Shown here in pieces: positions 26,403-34,134 of a stretch of 34,140 nt of DNA. The stretch's first letter is position 1. Each line of letters starts with the position of its first letter. Position numbers and translations under genes: made by a program. The notes beneath the pieces were generated by a model. It did not search any database and had not been told where the DNA came from. It saw only the letters and a program-made list of their open reading frames with translations. Origin of the DNA: JAOAHC01 sp964593045 (GTDB lineage Bacteria; Bacillota; Clostridia; TANB77; CAG-465); contig CAZQJQ010000012.1 in NCBI GenBank assembly GCA_964593045.1, positions 1-34,140 of the forward strand, read 5' to 3'.

Positions 26403-27222
26403 TTAATTACTTATTCCCTTTATATTTATATTTATACCAAAAATATTTATACCTGTAGTACTATCAATTGCATATATTACTGTATTTCTTATTTTTCCGC
26501 TTAGGCTTGGTATATTTATTCCATATTTTATTTCTAAATCAATATCTATTTTCATACCATCAATATATTTATGGGTTATAATTCTCTGAATTTTAGTTAT
26601 TCCATCTATCTTTAAAAGCACGTATTCTATAATACTATTTATTGCTCTTTCTGAAATATAGTAATTACCCAAATAACTATATGTTGGTCTAATTATGGTT
26701 TTCTCAGATGTTTCTTGTACTTTATCATTTGATTTATTAAATAAATTAAATATTCTAAGTGGATCTAAAAAATATCCTGAAAACTGTTCTTTTATTTCAA
26801 AAGTAGGGACTGGTACTACATGTTTTCCCTCTTCTAGTCTTGATTTTCTTGCCATTTGTATTTCTTCATCAGTTGCTATATCTGTAATATATATTTTTTT
26901 TGATATTTCCCCTAATTCTAAATTATTTGCAATTTTTTCTACCATCTCATCCGATGTTCCAAGTATAAGAAGTTTATCTGGTTTCTCTTTTCTTATTGCT
27001 TTTATCATAATTTCTCTTTTTTCTTCATCAAGAAATATAGCAGATTTTACTGAAGCAATTTTAGTTGCTTCAGTTTTTGCTGACCTTCCTGCTAAAACTT
27101 TAGTATCTTTTATTAAAATAGCATCATCTATTATATATTTTATACCAAATTGTTTTGCAACTGATTGTGCACGATAACTTTTACCTGTACCGAGTCTTTC
27201 CAACAAATGCATATACTTGCAT
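26403..27222 (-). pseudogene. P-loop / Asp23-domain protein, apparently frameshifted at its start
   Basis: The long frame (from ATG 27212) begins MHLLERLGTGKSYRAQSVAK and then matches a Clostridia protein type with an N-terminal nucleotide-binding part and a C-terminal Asp23/Gls24-like domain (about residues 175-269, YYISERAINSIIEYVLLKIDG). Its Walker A is incomplete. The other frame, from ATG 27222, reads MQVYAFVGKT and then breaks. Dropping one base near 27192 joins them to VYAFVGKTGTGKSYRAQ, a proper P-loop. So the gene has a single-base insertion or the sequence contains an error. It lies directly behind pnp. Function is unknown; the order P-loop then Asp23 suggests an ATP-dependent envelope or stress role. 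Confidence 0.75.
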
Positions 27223-27234
27223 AAGCCATATCAC

Positions 27235-29343
27235 CTAAACTTTCATAGCATCTTTTGCTGATAAACTAAATTTACCATCTTCTTTTCCTATTTCTATTAC
27301 TTTTACTAAAATATCATCACCAATTTTTAATACATCTTCTACTTTTTCTATTCTTTTATCTGAGATTTTAGATATATGTAACATGCCTTCCTTACCTGGC
27401 AGAATTTCTACCAATGCTCCAAATGGAAATAGCTTAGTTACTTTACCCATATATACTTCATTTAATTCTATATCTCTTGTAAGAGATATTATTATTTCTA
27501 TAGCTTTATTTACCATTTGAGAATCTACACCTGCAACAAATACACTGCCATCATCTTCTATATCAATTTTAACTCCAGTTTCTTCAATGATTTTATTAAT
27601 TACCTTGCCACCTGTTCCAATTACATCTCTTATCTTATCTGGATTTATGTTTATAGTCTCAATCTTTGGTGCATATTTTGAAATGCTATTTCTTGGTTTA
27701 TCAATTACTTTTGACATAACTTCATCTAGAATATATTGTCTTGCTACATTTGTTCTTTTAAATGCTTCTTCTATTATTTCATATGTAAGTCCATCTATTT
27801 TTATATCAACTTGTATAGCAGTAATACCTTTTTTAGTTCCTGCTACTTTAAAATCCATATCTCCGAAAAAATCTTCAATTCCTTGAATATCAGTAACCAT
27901 TATATAATCAGTTGAATCTTCATCTTTAGTAAATAGCCCTGTTGATATACCTGCTACCATTGATTTTATTGGTACACCTGCATCCATAAGTGCAAGTGTT
28001 GATGCACATACACTTCCTTGCGATGTAGAACCATTTGAACTTAATACTTCAGATACAACTCTAATTGTATATGGAAATTCTTCTTTTGATGGTATAACTG
28101 GAAGAAGTGCTCTTTCTGCAAGAGCTCCATGTCCTATTTCACGTCTACCAGGTCCACGAGATGGTCTTGCTTCACCAACACTATATGGTGGAAAATTATA
28201 ATGGTGGATATATCTTTTAAAAACATCTTCATCTAGTCCATCTAATGTTTGTTCTTCTGAAGTAGTCCCTAGCGTAACCATAGATAATACTTGTGTTTGT
28301 CCCCTTGTAAACAACGCACTACCATGTGTCCTTTCAAATAAATGAACCTCTGCACTAAGTGGTCTTATTTCATCTAAACCTCTACCATCAACTCTTTTAG
28401 ACTCTGATATAACAAGATTTCTAACACATTTTTTTTCTATTTTATATAGTGCTTCTGATATCATAGATTTATTTTCATTATATTTTTCTTCTGAATGTTC
28501 TTTAATATATTCTTCTTTTACATTTTCTTTTATTTTATCTATATTTTCATCTCTTACTGTTTTATCCTTTACTAAAACCGCAGATTTCATTGAATCTCCA
28601 ACAATTTTATTTATTTCATTATATAGTTCTTCAGGTATAGCAAATGATTTATAACTTGCTTTTGGCTTACCAATATCAGCCTTTATATCATCAATAAATT
28701 TACATACTTTTTTAATTTCTTCATGTGCAAGCTTAATAGCTTCTAACATTTTTGAATCTTCAACTTCTGAAGCACCTGCCTCTATCATACATACTTTATC
28801 ATATGTAGCAGCCACAGTTAAATCAAGTAACGATTTTTCTCTTTCTTCAAGAGTTGGATTAAGTACAAGTTTACCATCAACTAATCCAACCTTTACTGCA
28901 CCAACTGAAATATCAAAAGGTATATCAGAGATATTAAGTGCAAGTGAAGATCCAATCATTGCTGGTACTTCTGGCAATACATCAGGGTCTATACACATAG
29001 ATGTAATGTTTATTGCGGTATCGTTTCTATAATCCTTTGGAAATAGTGGTCTTATAGGTCTATCAATAACACGAGATACCAATATTGCTTTTTCCGATGG
29101 TCTGCCTTCACGTTTCATAAAACTACCAGGTATTTTTCCAACTGAATATAACCTTTCATCATAATCTACTGAAAGGGGTAAAAAATCTATTCCCTCTCTT
29201 GGCTGTTTTGACATAGTTGCATTGACAAGTACAGCTGTATCATTATATCTTACTAAACAAGATCCATTTGCAAGTCCAGCCATTTTCCCAGTTTCAAAAA
29301 CTAGTTTTTTACCTGCAAAATCCATTTCATATTTTTTAAACAT
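27235..29343 (-). CDS. pnp: Polyribonucleotide nucleotidyltransferase (PNPase)
   Basis: Phosphorolytic 3'-5' exoribonuclease of the RNA degradosome. Two RNase PH domains are visible: FETGKMAGLANGSCLVRYND at the start, and a second core with RTHGSALFTRGQTQ near residue 350. The helical linker lies between them. Then come a KH domain (IRDVIGTGGKVINKIIEETG, around residue 565) and an S1 domain (VTKLFPFGALVEILPGKEG, around residue 635). 702 aa is normal. ATG 29343 has AAAGGAGGAAA upstream. The transcript has a long leader hairpin, and the next gene begins only 13 nt after the stop. Confidence 0.98.
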   Translation of the reverse strand: MFKKYEMDFAGKKLVFETGKMAGLANGSCLVRYNDTAVLVNATMSKQPREGIDFLPLSVDYDERLYSVGKIPGSFMKREGRPSEKAILVSRVIDRPIRPLFPKDYRNDTAINITSMCIDPDVLPEVPAMIGSSLALNISDIPFDISVGAVKVGLVDGKLVLNPTLEEREKSLLDLTVAATYDKVCMIEAGASEVEDSKMLEAIKLAHEEIKKVCKFIDDIKADIGKPKASYKSFAIPEELYNEINKIVGDSMKSAVLVKDKTVRDENIDKIKENVKEEYIKEHSEEKYNENKSMISEALYKIEKKCVRNLVISESKRVDGRGLDEIRPLSAEVHLFERTHGSALFTRGQTQVLSMVTLGTTSEEQTLDGLDEDVFKRYIHHYNFPPYSVGEARPSRGPGRREIGHGALAERALLPVIPSKEEFPYTIRVVSEVLSSNGSTSQGSVCASTLALMDAGVPIKSMVAGISTGLFTKDEDSTDYIMVTDIQGIEDFFGDMDFKVAGTKKGITAIQVDIKIDGLTYEIIEEAFKRTNVARQYILDEVMSKVIDKPRNSISKYAPKIETININPDKIRDVIGTGGKVINKIIEETGVKIDIEDDGSVFVAGVDSQMVNKAIEIIISLTRDIELNEVYMGKVTKLFPFGALVEILPGKEGMLHISKISDKRIEKVEDVLKIGDDILVKVIEIGKEDGKFSLSAKDAMKV

Positions 29344-29372
29344 AAACTTTCCTCCTTTTATATTGTAAAAGC

Positions 29373-29449
29373 GGATGTAATAATAACTTCTAAAAGTATA
29401 TAAATCAACTATAGTGTAATACTTTCACAAGTTATTACTACATATATCC
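29373..29449 (-). promoter_or_regulatory. Long leader hairpin in front of pnp
   Basis: In the minus-strand transcript GGATATATGTAGTAATAACTT pairs, with small bulges and one G-U pair, to AAGTTATTATTACATCC. An inner stem GAAAGTAT / ATACTTTT closes a loop of about 19 bases. It begins roughly 10 nt after the predicted transcription start and ends about 30 nt before the start codon. A 5' leader stem-loop is the site of PNPase autoregulation in enterobacteria; a similar role here is inference. Confidence 0.65.
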
Positions 29450-29464
29450 TCTTTCACAAAAACT

Positions 29465-29493
29465 ATTATACTATATATTACTTATATATTCAA
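29465..29493 (-). promoter_or_regulatory. Sigma-A promoter of pnp
   Basis: Minus strand: TTGAAT at 29493-29488, 17-base spacer, TATAAT at 29470-29465. The insertion sequence lies upstream of it and leaves it intact. Confidence 0.72.
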
Positions 29494-29567
29494 CCGTTTA
29501 AAAAAAATATATATGATATATTGACAAATATGCTATAATCTCAACTTAAACACTTTTAGAAGAGCAA

Positions 29568-29607
29568 AAACTCTCTATCCCCTTAGAAATAAAGGAATGG
29601 AGAGTTT
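29568..29607 (-). terminator. Terminator at the 3' end of the transposase gene
   Basis: AAACTCTC (29568-29575) and GAGAGTTT (29600-29607) form an 8-bp stem with further partial pairing inside (ATCC / GGAAT). On the minus strand it is followed by T residues. It would shield pnp from transposase transcripts. Confidence 0.65.
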
Positions 29608-29636
29608 GTTGATTTGTAAAAAAAAGCGTACATTTT

Positions 29637-31367
29637 TTACTTTTTAGTTTGTTTGAAAATTCTTTTTAATTTTTTTATATTCATAACTTCAAAGTCAGTT
29701 CTAAAGCCGAATTTGTCATGCAAGTCATCTGTTAAATCTGTTCTAATATAATTAGGAGAATAGGAATCATTATTTTCTAATTTAATATCCATTGTTCTTA
29801 ATGTTTTTATTATTTCAGAAACAGTATATTTTTCATCTAACTTTTTTTCTAAAAATCTATAAACAATTAGAGAAAGAAAGCAGGTAATAAAATGAGCTTT
29901 TATCATTTCATCTTTTGAATGAAAGATTGGTCTTGATTTAAAATCACTTTTCATTATTCTAAAACTTTCTTCAATTTCCCAACGCCTACGATTCACTTCT
30001 ATTATATCTTCTACTGAATCTTCTAAATTAGTGCAAACAGCATATAATCCATCATATTTTGATTCTTCATCTATAATGCTTTGATCAATACTATAATTGA
30101 TTTTTTCTGCTATTTCTCCATCATCTGTTATGTTTATAGTTTTTATAAATCTTTTTGGATCATTTTGTTTAGCTTTAGTTATTTTTTTTGGATTATTTTC
30201 TATTAATTTTTTAGCTCTATTAATTTGATTATTTCTAATGTTTTTTTGATATTCTTGATATTTTACAGAATATGTAATAATTAGTCTTTGCTCAAGTTCA
30301 TCTTCTTTTATCCATCTTTCTTTATAGAAAACTTTATCTTTATATTGTTCAATTAATTTTTCATCTGTTCTTAATTTTGAAATGTTATAACTTTTTTTAC
30401 TATCATATAAGTACCATCCGCTTGTTAAATCAAGAGCTTCTTCTTTTAAGTGAGACTTTAATTTTTTAATAGATTGAGTTGTTATAAATTTTCTATCATT
30501 TGTATTGTTGAATTTTCTATTAGATATTGAAGCAAGTCCCGCATCTGTGCAAACAACAAATTTTGATGTATTAAAATCTTTAATTATTTTTTCTTCAAGA
30601 GGTTTTAATGTTATTTGTTCATTTGTATTTCCTGGTGTTACATCAAATGCTAGAGGGATACCGTTACCATCCATAAATAAACCCATTTGAACAATTGGAT
30701 TAGGTCTATTTTCCTTTGATTTTCCATACTGTTTTAATCCAGAATCTTCTTCTATTTCAAAATAATAATTAGTGCAATCATAATATAATATTTTATTATT
30801 TCTTTCCATATAATTACAACTGTTTTTGTAGAGTTCAGATTGTATAAAGTCCATATTTTCACAAATAATAGGTAATGCTCTTTCAATGTGTTGATACTCA
30901 AAATTAGGTTGTTCTAAAAAAAATTTAGCTAGTTCTAAAGTTTTTAATTTAGAAGCGGGAAAAATAATTCTGGAATAAATTAGTTTTGATAAGATATCAT
31001 TTAAATCAAATTTAAATTGATATTTATCAGTAATTTGTTTACAAATATTATCCAGTTTTAACTTGTAGTAAATATCTTGTAAAAATAGATATCCAATATT
31101 AAAAGATTTTTGTACATTTTTGTCAATTAATTTATTAGGACTTTTTTGAATAATCACAGGTAAAGATTCCGCTTTATTTTTTTCGTTTAAATCTTTAACA
31201 TATTCATTTAGCCATTTAAGAGGCTCTTTATCACCTGCTCTAAGTTTTAATTTTTCAAAGCTACCAATATTTTCATAAACGCAAGTAGTTCTTTTTCCGT
31301 TTTTGTTAATATCCTTGATAATGGTGTATTGTATAGTGTTTTTAGTTTTACTAGTTTTGATTCTCAT
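29637..31367 (-). CDS. IS1634-family DDE transposase
   Basis: Transposase of 576 aa. The catalytic triad can be placed at D in YYDCTNYYFEIEED near residue 199, D in VVCTDAGLAS near residue 273, and E in RRWEIEESFRIMKSDFKSRP near residue 466; the last, with its tyrosine/arginine spacing, is the IS4-superfamily signature. The N-terminal part (MRIKTSKTKNTIQYTIIKD) is typical of IS1634/IS1549 transposases. The start is ATG 31367, 6 nt after GGGAGG; the earlier ATG at 31400 lies next to the -10 box. The gene is uninterrupted. Confidence 0.92.
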   Translation of the reverse strand: MRIKTSKTKNTIQYTIIKDINKNGKRTTCVYENIGSFEKLKLRAGDKEPLKWLNEYVKDLNEKNKAESLPVIIQKSPNKLIDKNVQKSFNIGYLFLQDIYYKLKLDNICKQITDKYQFKFDLNDILSKLIYSRIIFPASKLKTLELAKFFLEQPNFEYQHIERALPIICENMDFIQSELYKNSCNYMERNNKILYYDCTNYYFEIEEDSGLKQYGKSKENRPNPIVQMGLFMDGNGIPLAFDVTPGNTNEQITLKPLEEKIIKDFNTSKFVVCTDAGLASISNRKFNNTNDRKFITTQSIKKLKSHLKEEALDLTSGWYLYDSKKSYNISKLRTDEKLIEQYKDKVFYKERWIKEDELEQRLIITYSVKYQEYQKNIRNNQINRAKKLIENNPKKITKAKQNDPKRFIKTINITDDGEIAEKINYSIDQSIIDEESKYDGLYAVCTNLEDSVEDIIEVNRRRWEIEESFRIMKSDFKSRPIFHSKDEMIKAHFITCFLSLIVYRFLEKKLDEKYTVSEIIKTLRTMDIKLENNDSYSPNYIRTDLTDDLHDKFGFRTDFEVMNIKKLKRIFKQTKK

Positions 31368-31391
31368 ACATTTCCTCCCTTGTATAATATT

Positions 31392-31420
31392 ATTATACAC
31401 TATACGAGCAATGTACGCAA
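31392..31420 (-). promoter_or_regulatory. Promoter of the transposase gene
   Basis: Minus strand: TTGCGT at 31420-31415, 17-base spacer, TATAAT at 31397-31392, about 25 nt upstream of the start codon at 31367. Confidence 0.65.
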
Positions 31421-31550
31421 TAGTAAAGTCGAAAATTTGACAAAAAAAAGACCTATTTTCAATAGTTATAAGATATATCGTTATTCAAAAGTGTTTAAGT
31501 TCCGTATAATATCATATTTATCTTTAAATTACAACTTTTTCATGTGTTTT

Positions 31551-31730
31551 GTTACTATTCAGACTAGTAAAATTATAAATATAGTTAAAAACTATGTAAC
31601 CGTTGATATTACTTAAATATATAAAAAGTTATAATTCATAATTACTTTTAATTTTCACTTAATTATGTTTTCTTTTATGCTAATAAATGTTAATTATACG
31701 TTTTTAATACATAGTAGTCTGAATTGTAAC
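31551..31730. mobile_element. MITE-like element, about 180 bp
   Basis: Terminal inverted repeats GTTACTATTCAGACTA (31551-31566) and TAGTCTGAATTGTAAC (31715-31730) match at 15 of 16 positions. Immediately outside both ends stands the same 8-base word TGTGTTTT (31543-31550 and 31731-31738), a target duplication. The interior is AT-rich with no gene. It would be moved by a transposase encoded elsewhere; the 8-bp duplication fits families such as IS66, IS256 or ISL3, but I cannot choose. It fills most of the gene-free stretch between the insertion sequence and tRNA-fMet copy 2. Confidence 0.72.
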
Positions 31731-31779
31731 TGTGTTTTTGTATTTTTTTAGTTTTTTTTCATAAATTATATTAAAACAA

Positions 31780-31808
31780 TTGACATTTACTTAAAAAAGT
31801 ATTATACT
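31780..31808 (+). promoter_or_regulatory. Promoter of the second initiator tRNA gene
   Basis: TTGACA at 31780-31785, 17-base spacer, TATACT at 31803-31808; nearly the same sequence as before copy 1. Confidence 0.85.
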
Positions 31809-31826
31809 TTATTTACATTAATTTAT

Positions 31827-31902
<76 letters not shown>

Positions 31903-31904
31903 TA

Positions 31905-31932
31905 AAGAGGTTTTTTATAGCCTCTATTTTTT
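31905..31932 (+). terminator. Weak terminator after tRNA-fMet copy 2
   Basis: AAAGAGG, a 10-base loop, CCTCT then ATTTTTT. It is a weakened version of the copy 1 terminator. Confidence 0.6.
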
Positions 31933-32011
31933 AACTTTGTAGCATTTTCAAGGCTTTTATTGCTACTTGCTTTTTTCAAACTTTCTTAAAATTCATTATT
32001 TTTGTGTAAAA

Positions 32012-32048
32012 AGGAGTCCCAAGTGAGTCCCACAAGTGAGTCCCACTT
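32012..32048. repeat. Three GAGTCCCA direct repeats
   Basis: GAGTCCCA occurs at 32014-32021, 32025-32032 and 32038-32045 (spacings 11 and 13), the last two within AAGTGAGTCCCAC. Short direct repeats close to a tRNA 3' end often mark integrase arm sites of mobile elements, but no integrase gene is visible here. Confidence 0.6.
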
Positions 32049-32053
32049 CACTA

Positions 32054-32329
32054 TTAATATATTTCTTTTACTTCTAAAAACGCACCTCTATTTCTATTAT
32101 TTTTTGTATTTCTTAAATGCCCTAAAAAAATATAACTGTTTAAACCATTACCTAAATATTTATCTAAAAATTCATTTATCTTTTCATCATATATTATACA
32201 TTGCATAACATTTTCTTTGTTACAATCTATTTGCATATATACAGTTAATTGTGCCTTTAAATCATTATATCTAAACAATACTTCTTCTTTTAAATTTGTT
32301 ATTTTACCTTGTATTATACAATTGTTCAT
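32054..32329 (-). CDS. Small SSB-like OB-fold protein
   Basis: A 91-residue protein beginning MNNCIIQGKITNLKEE, which looks like the first strand of a single-stranded DNA-binding OB fold. Alternating strands follow (LTVYMQID, VMQCIIYD), then IFLGHLRNTKNNRNRGAFLEVKEIY, comparable to the G-x-L/I-...-V.. part of SSB. It lacks the usual acidic C-terminal tail and is shorter than housekeeping SSB, so it is a phage- or element-type variant at best. I chose ATG 32329, 9 nt after AAGGAG; ATG 32335 is only 3 nt away from it. It lies downstream of the retroelement in the same direction and could act with it. Confidence 0.55.
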   Translation of the reverse strand: MNNCIIQGKITNLKEEVLFRYNDLKAQLTVYMQIDCNKENVMQCIIYDEKINEFLDKYLGNGLNSYIFLGHLRNTKNNRNRGAFLEVKEIY

Positions 32330-32354
32330 ATACATTATCTCCTTATATATTAAA

Positions 32355-32380
32355 TAAGGGGAAACTTAAAGTTATCCCCC
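32355..32380. other. Hairpin between retroelement template and SSB-like gene
   Basis: GGGGAAACTT and AAGTTATCCCC pair with one bulged base around a tiny loop. On the minus strand it is preceded by a T run and followed by TTATTTAA, so it is a weak terminator or a structural end of the template RNA. Confidence 0.45.
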
Positions 32381-32536
32381 AAAAAAGAAACATACATTCA
32401 TAAAATATATTACTAATATGCCTTTTTTACATGTATTTACCACATTTACAATAATGTAAATTAGGAAGGAATAATTTCCCTTTAATACTAATATCTCATT
32501 GTAATTAGTCCATAAACTAAAAAATCTAGAAAAATA

Positions 32537-32665
32537 TTAGAGCACAAAACGAAAGCCTATGTTGCCGTTACTATTAGACGTACTGTTGTTGTTGCGGTTG
32601 GCTGCTGGATTGTTGCTACCATTGTTGTTGTAATTACCACCACGATTTACACGATTATCGCTGTT
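32537..32665 (-). repeat. DGR template repeat (TR)
   Basis: Adenine-rich stretch directly after the reverse transcriptase stop. Read in frame on the minus strand it gives NRVNRGGNYNNNGSNNPAAN, then NRNNNSTSNSNGNIGFRFVL and a stop. There are 15 Asn among 40 codons, 9 of them AAC, although the surrounding genes prefer AAT. The pattern RGG..., Asn-rich core, IGFR is that of DGR template/variable repeats for C-type-lectin-fold targets, where each adenine is a mutation site and AAC cannot become a stop codon. The 60-codon frame starting at 32719 overlaps the RT and is unlikely to be a true protein. The exact left border is uncertain. Confidence 0.85.
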
Positions 32666-32702
32666 TTTGAAATTATCCCTATATATTTTAACAAATTGTT
32701 CA

Positions 32703-33734
32703 TTATTCATTATTAACAAACAATTTATTAACTAAATTTTGTATGTTAGCATGACATATATACCCTATATGTCCTCTTAACATTATTTTTGATTCTGATA
32801 CAGTTATTTTTCTTGAAAAAATTAACTTGTTTATTAACTTTAATTTTTTCTTTAGTTTTTGTTTTCCTTTAAATCTCAATTTTAAAAATTTCTCAGTTAT
32901 ATAATATCCACAAAAATTAATACCTTGTGTATTCTTAAAAATATTTGTTTTTTTATTTAATCTAAGTCCTAATTTTTCATTTAAAAAAATTTCTATACTA
33001 GTTAATGCTTTTTTTGCCTCATTTTTTGTTTTAAAAATTAGTATCCCATCATCCATATATCTAAAATATTTTTTACACTTTATTTCCTTTTTTATATAAT
33101 AATCTAATTCATTTAAGTATATATTGGCAAAAATCTGTGATGTATAATTTCCTATTGGTATTCCTACATTTCTATCTTCATAATACTCATTACTAGAATT
33201 TAAAATTTCTTGAACAAACCATAATACTTTTTCATCACTAATTTTTTTTGAAATTATTTTAATTAATATATTTTTATTAATATTGTCAAAATATTTTAAT
33301 ACATCAAATTTTAAAATATAATAATAATCTTCATTCTCCCTTTTATATATTCTCATAGCCCTTTGCACATCAAATACTGCTCTATGCATTCCTCTATTTT
33401 TTATACATGCATATGAAGTAGCAATAAATTGCTTAAGAAAAACAGGTTCTAATATATATTTTACAAACCAAGTATGTACTATTCTATCAGAAAACGTAGA
33501 AGAAAGTATTCTTCTTTTCTTAGGTTCTAAAACATAAAACTCTTTATACTTACAAAATCTATAGTCCATATTCTTAAGATCATTTAACATATTAAATAAA
33601 TATAATTCATATTTTAAAGAAAATTTAATTACATCATTTCTATAATTCTTACCTTTTTTACAATCTAAATATGACTTATACAAGTTATTGTACGTAAGTA
33701 CACTATCATATATCTTTTTAACTTTTTTTGGCAT
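32703..33734 (-). CDS. DGR reverse transcriptase
   Basis: RNA-directed DNA polymerase that copies the template repeat with adenine-directed errors; the cDNA then replaces the variable repeat of a target gene. Visible motifs: RRILSSTFSDRIVHTWF, KFDVLKYFDNIN with the first catalytic Asp, and GIPIGNYTSQIFANIYLNEL near residue 198, where TSQ replaces the PQG of group II intron enzymes and marks the DGR class. The active site is FRYMDDGILIF near residue 226, followed by NFCGYYI. At 343 aa it lacks maturase and endonuclease domains. It overlaps avd by 17 nt and its stop is about 40 nt from the template repeat. Confidence 0.95.
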   Translation of the reverse strand: MPKKVKKIYDSVLTYNNLYKSYLDCKKGKNYRNDVIKFSLKYELYLFNMLNDLKNMDYRFCKYKEFYVLEPKKRRILSSTFSDRIVHTWFVKYILEPVFLKQFIATSYACIKNRGMHRAVFDVQRAMRIYKRENEDYYYILKFDVLKYFDNINKNILIKIISKKISDEKVLWFVQEILNSSNEYYEDRNVGIPIGNYTSQIFANIYLNELDYYIKKEIKCKKYFRYMDDGILIFKTKNEAKKALTSIEIFLNEKLGLRLNKKTNIFKNTQGINFCGYYITEKFLKLRFKGKQKLKKKLKLINKLIFSRKITVSESKIMLRGHIGYICHANIQNLVNKLFVNNE

Positions 33735-34134
33735 AATCTACACCCAAAGACTTAACATATCCACCTAAAATTCTCCCTATTTCATCAAGCATTTTAATAC
33801 TTACTAAATATTTCTTCTCATCTATATTCCTATTTTTATACATTATCCTAATGTATATTCTTTGTATCACAATTTGTGCATCTATTAAATTACAATAATG
33901 TAACCTATACTTCTTTTCAATTTTAGAAATATATATTACATTTGAAATCATTTCATACATTATATTTTTAAAATTATTTCCTATATTAAATTTTTCAAAT
34001 CTTGGTAACTTATTTAAAGCATCAATCATATACTGAACATATTTTTCACACTTAGGTATTAGTATAAGGGAATTGTTACTAACTCTTTGCACTGTCATCA
34101 CCATAATCAAAAAAATTATATTGTTTAAATTCAT
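33718..34134 (-). CDS. DGR accessory protein Avd-like (four-helix bundle)
   Basis: Accessory variability determinant: a small basic helical protein that forms a pentameric barrel, binds the RT and the template RNA, and is needed for mutagenic homing in the Bordetella phage system. Family signatures are the LNKLPRFEKFNIGNNFKN segment and the C-terminal LDEIGRILGGYVKS. About 138 aa from the ATG at 34134; ATGs at 34104 and 34098 would give the more usual length of about 126-128. None has a clear ribosome binding site within the window, which ends 6 bases upstream. The target gene with the variable repeat would be expected further right. Confidence 0.9.
   Translation of the reverse strand: MNLNNIIFLIMVMTVQRVSNNSLILIPKCEKYVQYMIDALNKLPRFEKFNIGNNFKNIMYEMISNVIYISKIEKKYRLHYCNLIDAQIVIQRIYIRIMYKNRNIDEKKYLVSIKMLDEIGRILGGYVKSLGVDYAKKS

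Larger units (their letters stand above)
29540..31504 (-). mobile_element. Complete IS1634-like insertion sequence (IS4 superfamily)
   Basis: A 1965-bp element. Perfect 15-bp inverted repeats AACTTAAACACTTTT lie at 29543-29557 and, reversed, at 31487-31501. Three bases beyond each repeat the sequence TATAAT appears on both sides (29534-29539 and 31505-31510), which I read as a 6-bp target duplication. Inside is one full-length transposase with its own promoter and a 3' hairpin. Intact ends and an intact gene suggest a recent, possibly active insertion, in the interval between the pnp promoter and the second tRNA-fMet. Confidence 0.85.

Noticed and set aside
31331..31616. Plus-strand frame across the right end of the insertion sequence
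   Set aside because: It crosses the element border and the target duplication, so it is an accidental frame.
32537..32719. 60-aa Asn-rich protein as a real gene
   Set aside because: It overlaps the RT 3' end, lacks a lectin domain in front of the variable-like tail, and fits a template repeat much better.
32703..33734. Group II intron or retron as the source of the reverse transcriptase
   Set aside because: No maturase or endonuclease domain, TSQ instead of PQG in motif 4, an Avd partner and an adenine-rich repeat instead of intron domain V or msr/msd structure.
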